A DNA stretch of 10,078 bases from Candidatus Heimdallarchaeota archaeon (GTDB lineage: Archaea; Asgardarchaeota; Heimdallarchaeia; Heimdallarchaeales; Kariarchaeaceae): contig DAOUUM010000066.1 in NCBI GenBank assembly GCA_030668165.1, positions 1 to 10,078 of the forward strand, in the 5' to 3' direction. Within the stretch, counting starts at the first letter, position 1, and every line of letters begins with the position of its first letter. Made by a program: the position numbers and the translations under genes. A model generated the notes under the pieces. It searched no databases and was not told where the DNA came from. It saw nothing but the letters and a program-made list of their open reading frames with translations. Positions 6,216 to 10,078 of this stretch are shown in pieces.

Positions 6216-8053
6216 CGTTTGAACCAACTTTCCAAATCATTATTACCAATTCTTAATATTGTTGGTCTACCATGAGCACAGGTATGCATGTCTTTGCACT
6301 TTAACAAATTAGAAACAACTTCTCCTATCTTCTGATTTGATACGTGGTATCCTGATCTTATAGAACCATGACATGAAAGGTTGGCAACAATTTTGTATTC
6401 CAATTCATTAAACGCAGTTTTGATCTGGAATTCTGTTTGCTCTTCACTGATTGAATTACTGATCTGAGTGAGCAATTCTGTGATGGTCTTGTTATTTATC
6501 TCCCTGTCATAGAGTACTGGAAATGCATGTACCAGCACACTCTTTGATGACCCCTCAGAGATGATCATTCCAAATTTTTTGATCTCATCAATATTATCAA
6601 CAATGATCTGTCTCTCCACAGGGGCAAGATGGATCTCGATGGGCGTTAACATCTGCTGGGAAAGGATTTTACGAGATCTTCTCTCTTCATATATCTCAAA
6701 TTTCACCCTTTCATCAGCGGCATGGATATCAACCAACCACAGTTCATTGCCAGCATCAATCAATCCAAATTTTCGCATGATGTGACCGAGAACTTTTTTA
6801 TTACCATCAACGATGATACTAGAATCTGATTGAAGTAGAGTTCGGAATATTTCATCCTTGCTCTCAGTAACTTCTTCATCTTTCTTCTCGACTTGTTTGG
6901 TGGAGATCTCAGCAGTGTCACTTTTCATGTCGAAAGTGGTTTGAATCAGAGTTTTCTTTGGTTTCTTTGGCTTGATTGGAATTCCAGATTTGGGTGAAGT
7001 ATATTTTTTACCAACATGCTCTATCTTTCGTGGAAGTAATTGAGGTAATTCATCAACATCAGACAATGTTTTATCAACTATCTTGAAAATTTCATCAAAT
7101 ATAGGGTCATCTGTTTTAAATCTAACTTCAGCCTTTCTGGGATGAACATTGAAATCCACCTCATCAACCGGGCCATCAATTGATAATATTATTACTGGAT
7201 GAGAGGATCTCATCAATCGTGATCCATATGCCTTCTCAATCAATCCTTGTAATTCGGTGTGCTGAATCGGTCTACCATTTATATTGATAAATTGCAAATT
7301 TCTATCCTTTCTTATTAATTTGGATTCAGAGATAAATCCGGTAATCTTCCAGTTTCCAGCTGTCGCTCTGATTTCTCTTAATTCAGATGCGATAGTGTGT
7401 CCCAGTACATCGAATATTGCTGCCAATGTAGATTGTCTCACTGGTGACTCTATCTTAGTTTCTACTTTTCCAGTAGCATCCTTCTCTTTTAATACAAAGT
7501 GAATTTGGGGGTATAACAGGGCATAATGAGTGATGAGCTTCATCACATGCCTTCTCTCTGTATTTGATGATTTCAAAAATTTTCTCCTGGCTGGGGTATT
7601 AAAAAAAATACCAGATATTTTGGTAGAAGTTCCCTCATCCATGACCACACTTGCTTTTGATAGTAACTGGCCCCCCTCTAATTCTATCATAAATCCAGTG
7701 TTACTGTTTCTTGACCTTGATCTGCACTCAATCCTGGAAACCGATGCTATTGATCCAAGAGCCTCACCTCTGAAACCCAGGGTTTCCACCTCAAATACAT
7801 TTTTATCTCCAAGTTTGGATGTGGTATGGAGTTCAAATGCCATCTCCAACTGACCTTCAGTGATTCCAAAACCATTATCACTTACCTGGACCATTTCCAG
7901 GCCTCCTTTTTCAATTTGAATGATTATCTTATCTGCCTCAGCGTCGAGTGAATTCTCAACCAGTTCCTTAACTATGTTGACAGGGCGTTCTACAACCTCA
8001 CCGGCAGCAATTTGTGAGATGATATGCTTGGGTATCTTAGTTATATTACTCAG
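6212..8053 (-). CDS. mutL: DNA mismatch repair protein MutL, endonuclease type, non-canonical start
   Basis: MutL couples mismatch recognition by MutS to strand incision. The GHKL ATPase domain shows SQIAAGEVVERP (13-24), KELVENSLDA (29-38; E30 catalytic, N34 for Mg), DNGFGI (59-64), HTTSKL and GFRGEAL (93-99). The S5-like transducer domain ends in NVHPRKAEVRF. A lysine/glutamate-rich linker (about 335-400) leads to the C-terminal domain, which carries the nuclease metal motifs D-x-H-A-x2-E-x4-E (442-453), SCHG (560-563) and CAHGRP (592-597), plus a clamp-type motif QQMLTP (466-471). It is therefore the nicking type, unlike E. coli MutL. The first ATG (7894) would delete the catalytic Glu, yet the open frame upstream to the stop at 8059-8057 has no ATG, GTG or TTG. 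I place the start at CTG 8053, seven bases after GGAGAGG; ATA 8044 is the alternative. Numbering is from the CTG (613 residues; E. coli has 615). It overlaps mutS by eight bases. Confidence 0.93.
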   Translation of the reverse strand: MSNITKIPKHIISQIAAGEVVERPVNIVKELVENSLDAEADKIIIQIEKGGLEMVQVSDNGFGITEGQLEMAFELHTTSKLGDKNVFEVETLGFRGEALGSIASVSRIECRSRSRNSNTGFMIELEGGQLLSKASVVMDEGTSTKISGIFFNTPARRKFLKSSNTERRHVMKLITHYALLYPQIHFVLKEKDATGKVETKIESPVRQSTLAAIFDVLGHTIASELREIRATAGNWKITGFISESKLIRKDRNLQFININGRPIQHTELQGLIEKAYGSRLMRSSHPVIILSIDGPVDEVDFNVHPRKAEVRFKTDDPIFDEIFKIVDKTLSDVDELPQLLPRKIEHVGKKYTSPKSGIPIKPKKPKKTLIQTTFDMKSDTAEISTKQVEKKDEEVTESKDEIFRTLLQSDSSIIVDGNKKVLGHIMRKFGLIDAGNELWLVDIHAADERVKFEIYEERRSRKILSQQMLTPIEIHLAPVERQIIVDNIDEIKKFGMIISEGSSKSVLVHAFPVLYDREINNKTITELLTQISNSISEEQTEFQIKTAFNELEYKIVANLSCHGSIRSGYHVSNQKIGEVVSNLLKCKDMHTCAHGRPTILRIGNNDLESWFKR

Positions 8054-10078
8054 TTTCTAACCTCTCCTTGTATCTGGATAATATTGCCAGAGCATCCATG
8101 GGTGTGATATTATTGATCTCCATTTTAGTGAGTTCCGCTGCAATTTCAGCTATTATTTTGTCCTTCTTGCTCATTGAATCTTCCCTCCTCTCTTTTTTCA
8201 TTGATACTGTTTTTTTAGCCTGTGCTTGATATTGTTTTTTGGATTGCTTTTCCTGATCGCCAAACCAGTTATTAATTGAGAATTGTCCATCCTTATTGGT
8301 TATGATATCCACCAATTTTTTACTCATCAGGCTCTCTGGATTCACTGATGCTGCCTTGCTCTCCAATATTTCTAATATTAATTTGGCTCGATCCAATACC
8401 TCTCTTGGTAATCCTGCTAGCTTGGCAACCTCTACACCAAAGGATTTATCAGTTGCTCCTTTTGTCAGTTTATGATCAAATACAGGTTCTTCATCAACAA
8501 ATTTTATGGTGAAATGATAATTTGAGCAGTATGGTAACATTTCCTCAAGTTCTGCTAATTGATGATAATGAGTGGCAATCAGTGCTTTTGGTGGGTTTTT
8601 CAGATTGTGTAGATACTCTGTAATTGACCATGCTATGGCTAATCCATCATAGGTTGAGGTTCCTCTGCCGAGTTCATCGGCTATTATTAATGATCTCTCT
8701 GTGGAATTGTTAACCAGATTTGCTGCATCTATCATTTCATGCATGAAGGTGGACTGACCGGCAACAAGATTGTCACTGGCTCCTATCCTCGTAAATATTC
8801 GATCGATGGGTCCAATCTCCACATGATCCGCCGGTACAAAACTTCCCATCTGTGCCATGATCGCAATCAAGGCAGTTGTTCTGAGCAGGGAACTCTTACC
8901 TGAAAAATTGGGTCCTGTAATTATTAATATTCTCTGCTTCTCATAATCTAGAATTATATCATTGCCAGTATAGGATTGATCTGTATTAATAGCCTCAATA
9001 ACCGGATGACGACCACCTGTGATAACAAATGCGTTATCATCTCTGATCACTGGTCTTATGTAGTTTCTTCTTTCAGCAAGATATGCATGGGATTGTAATG
9101 CATCAAGGATTGCGATAGATTGACTTGTTATCTGCAAAGTAGGTATGAACTCGCATAATTCATTTAGTATACTGCGGTACAGTTTATTCTCAATTTCTAG
9201 TATCTGAACTTGTGCGGTTAGCACATCACCCTCCCACTGTTTTAGATCATGTGTCACATATCGCGTAAAATTAACCATAGCCTGTTTTCTCTCAAAATCA
9301 ACAGGTACCTTGTCGATATGTTTTTTTGATATCTCAATAAAATATCCCAAAGTATTGTTCTGATTGATCTTGATATTATCAATACCCGTACTCTGTTTAA
9401 GTGATTCAATGTAATTACCGAGCCAACTATCTCCCTCATGAATTAGTACCATTAGACGGTCAAGTTCCGAGTTGTAGCCAGGTTTAATTACCATTCCTTC
9501 ACCTATCACATTGCTGGGATCATTTCTGATTGATTTTTTAATGGAATAGATGATATCCACACAGGTATCTATTCTCTCAATAATTTTATTAGGAAAATGG
9601 GATTGTAAGGGTTCTAAATTCGATTTTATTCCAGGTAGTAATTCAAGTGATTTAATCAGATTGATCAATTCAGAAGGTTTAGCCTTCCCCATTGATATTC
9701 TGGTAATTAATCGTTCAATATCACCCATTCCAGAAAAAACGGACCTTATACTCTGATGGAGCATAGTATCATCAACGAACAATGATACTGCATTTAATCT
9801 CTGATTGATCTCATCTCGATTGGTAAGGGGATTTGCCAACCAATGTCTAATAAGTCTACTACCCATGGGAGTGGCAGCCTCATCCAGGAGATCAAGCAGG
9901 GTGGCATAGCTTGTATTGTCCTGGGTATTGGTGAATAATTCCAGACTCTTTATCGCTGCGGCATCAAGAGCCATGGTATCATCAATATCAAATGATTTTA
10001 TCGATAGGATGTGATTGAATTCCGTGAACTGTGTTTCTTTGATATATCTAAGTAATGCACCAGCAGCTCCTACAGCAA
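8046..10078 (-). CDS. mutS: DNA mismatch repair protein MutS, 5'-partial
   Basis: MutS binds mismatches and acts as an ATP-driven sliding clamp. The frame is open to the right edge, so about 676 C-terminal residues are visible and the N-terminal mismatch-binding domain with its Phe-x-Glu lies outside. An ATG at 9974 is internal: residues before it (AAGALLRYIKETQ) are standard MutS connector/core sequence. Seen in order are the lever and clamp helices with GEGMVIKPGYNSELD and LGYFIEISKKH, then the ATPase domain with Walker A GPNFSGKSS (388-396 of the visible chain), TRIGASDNLVAGQSTF, Walker B/D-loop IADELGRGTSTYDG (465-478) and ATHYHQL (501-507). After it comes a charged linker holding a PIP-like QFSINNWF (598-605), then the C-terminal helical domain (NNITPMDALAILSRYKERLE). 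Walker A has Phe where nearly all MutS have Met. The sequence is MutS1-type, not MutS2. It precedes mutL and overlaps it, a common mutS-mutL operon order. Confidence 0.97.
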   Translation of the reverse strand, partial: AVGAAGALLRYIKETQFTEFNHILSIKSFDIDDTMALDAAAIKSLELFTNTQDNTSYATLLDLLDEAATPMGSRLIRHWLANPLTNRDEINQRLNAVSLFVDDTMLHQSIRSVFSGMGDIERLITRISMGKAKPSELINLIKSLELLPGIKSNLEPLQSHFPNKIIERIDTCVDIIYSIKKSIRNDPSNVIGEGMVIKPGYNSELDRLMVLIHEGDSWLGNYIESLKQSTGIDNIKINQNNTLGYFIEISKKHIDKVPVDFERKQAMVNFTRYVTHDLKQWEGDVLTAQVQILEIENKLYRSILNELCEFIPTLQITSQSIAILDALQSHAYLAERRNYIRPVIRDDNAFVITGGRHPVIEAINTDQSYTGNDIILDYEKQRILIITGPNFSGKSSLLRTTALIAIMAQMGSFVPADHVEIGPIDRIFTRIGASDNLVAGQSTFMHEMIDAANLVNNSTERSLIIADELGRGTSTYDGLAIAWSITEYLHNLKNPPKALIATHYHQLAELEEMLPYCSNYHFTIKFVDEEPVFDHKLTKGATDKSFGVEVAKLAGLPREVLDRAKLILEILESKAASVNPESLMSKKLVDIITNKDGQFSINNWFGDQEKQSKKQYQAQAKKTVSMKKERREDSMSKKDKIIAEIAAELTKMEINNITPMDALAILSRYKERLETE
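8061..8069 (-). promoter_or_regulatory. Shine-Dalgarno-like site before mutL, inside mutS
   Basis: The minus strand reads AGGAGAGG here, complementary in part to the usual archaeal 16S 3' end. It ends seven bases before the CTG at 8053 and sixteen before the ATA at 8044, so it favours the CTG as start. It also encodes Lys-Glu-Arg of MutS, so it may be coincidental, but no other gene in the window has a site this good. Confidence 0.45.
8262..8285 (-). other. PIP-box-like PCNA-binding motif within MutS
   Basis: These 24 bases encode QFSINNWF, which fits the PCNA-interaction consensus Q-x-x-hydrophobic-x-x-aromatic-aromatic and resembles archaeal PIP boxes ending in WF. It sits in the flexible linker between the ATPase domain and the C-terminal helices, where bacterial MutS carries its beta-clamp motif of the QLSLF/QLSFF kind. 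Confidence 0.65.

Noticed and set aside
6212..6247. The last residues of MutL (NDLESWFKR) look like a second PIP box.
   Set aside because: The expected Gln is Asn, and nearly all bacterial MutLs end in a similar D-L-E-x-x-F-K-R sequence, so the likeness is probably just the family C terminus.
8046..8059. A programmed +1 frameshift making a MutS-MutL fusion.
   Set aside because: The frames fit, but there is no known slippery sequence or stimulator, and separate MutS and MutL are the rule. It is kept only as an alternative to the non-canonical start.
1..10078. CRISPR arrays, insertion sequences, tRNA or rRNA genes.
   Set aside because: No spaced direct repeats, transposase motifs, terminal inverted repeats, tRNA cloverleaf signatures or rRNA-like stretches were found.

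Overview
The window looks archaeal, AT-rich, and from the chromosome. The evidence is: TATA-like boxes about 25 bases upstream of several start codons with little or no leader, almost no Shine-Dalgarno sites, a tandem winged-helix regulator of a type common in archaea, and a MutS carrying an archaeal-style PCNA-binding box. MutS1/MutL occur only patchily in archaea (haloarchaea, Methanosarcina, marine group II, some Asgard lineages). I would guess a Euryarchaeota-like or Asgard lineage but cannot fix it from this sequence.

Layout, left to right. (1) 2-751 (+): the 3' part of a gene resembling DUF5677; its frame is open to the left edge. (2) 812-2364 (+): a two-gene operon with a 4-base ATGA overlap, encoding an aminoglycoside-phosphotransferase-like kinase and a small P-loop kinase. 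These correspond to the two halves of a protein that bacteria usually make as one chain. (3) 2438-4870 (+): a LeuA-family acetyl-CoA condensing enzyme followed by a class I/II PLP aminotransferase, each with its own TATA-like box. (4) 4871-5123: an AT-rich intergenic stretch with a T11 tract (probable terminator) and up to three TATA-like boxes. (5) 5124-6215 (+): a regulator built from two copies of the same winged-helix plus sensor-like unit. (6) 10078-6212 (-): mutS (5' end beyond the right edge) overlapping mutL, which runs tail-to-tail into the regulator so that the two stop codons share a TTAA.

MutS and MutL would act together in mismatch repair: MutS recognises the mismatch, and MutL, which has the full endonuclease metal-site motifs, nicks the strand. 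The LeuA-like enzyme and the aminotransferase could act in sequence (chain extension of a 2-oxo acid, then amination), but this is inferred from adjacency only.

The points most worth checking are: mutL has no ATG, GTG or TTG upstream of its conserved ATPase motifs and so appears to start at CTG or ATA; the bacterial clamp-binding site of MutS seems to have become a PCNA-type PIP box; the Walker A loop of MutS has an unusual residue; and the LeuA-like enzyme has an HMG-CoA-lyase-like active-site sequence. I saw no mobile element, CRISPR array, tRNA or rRNA. I did not find a clearly new multi-gene system.
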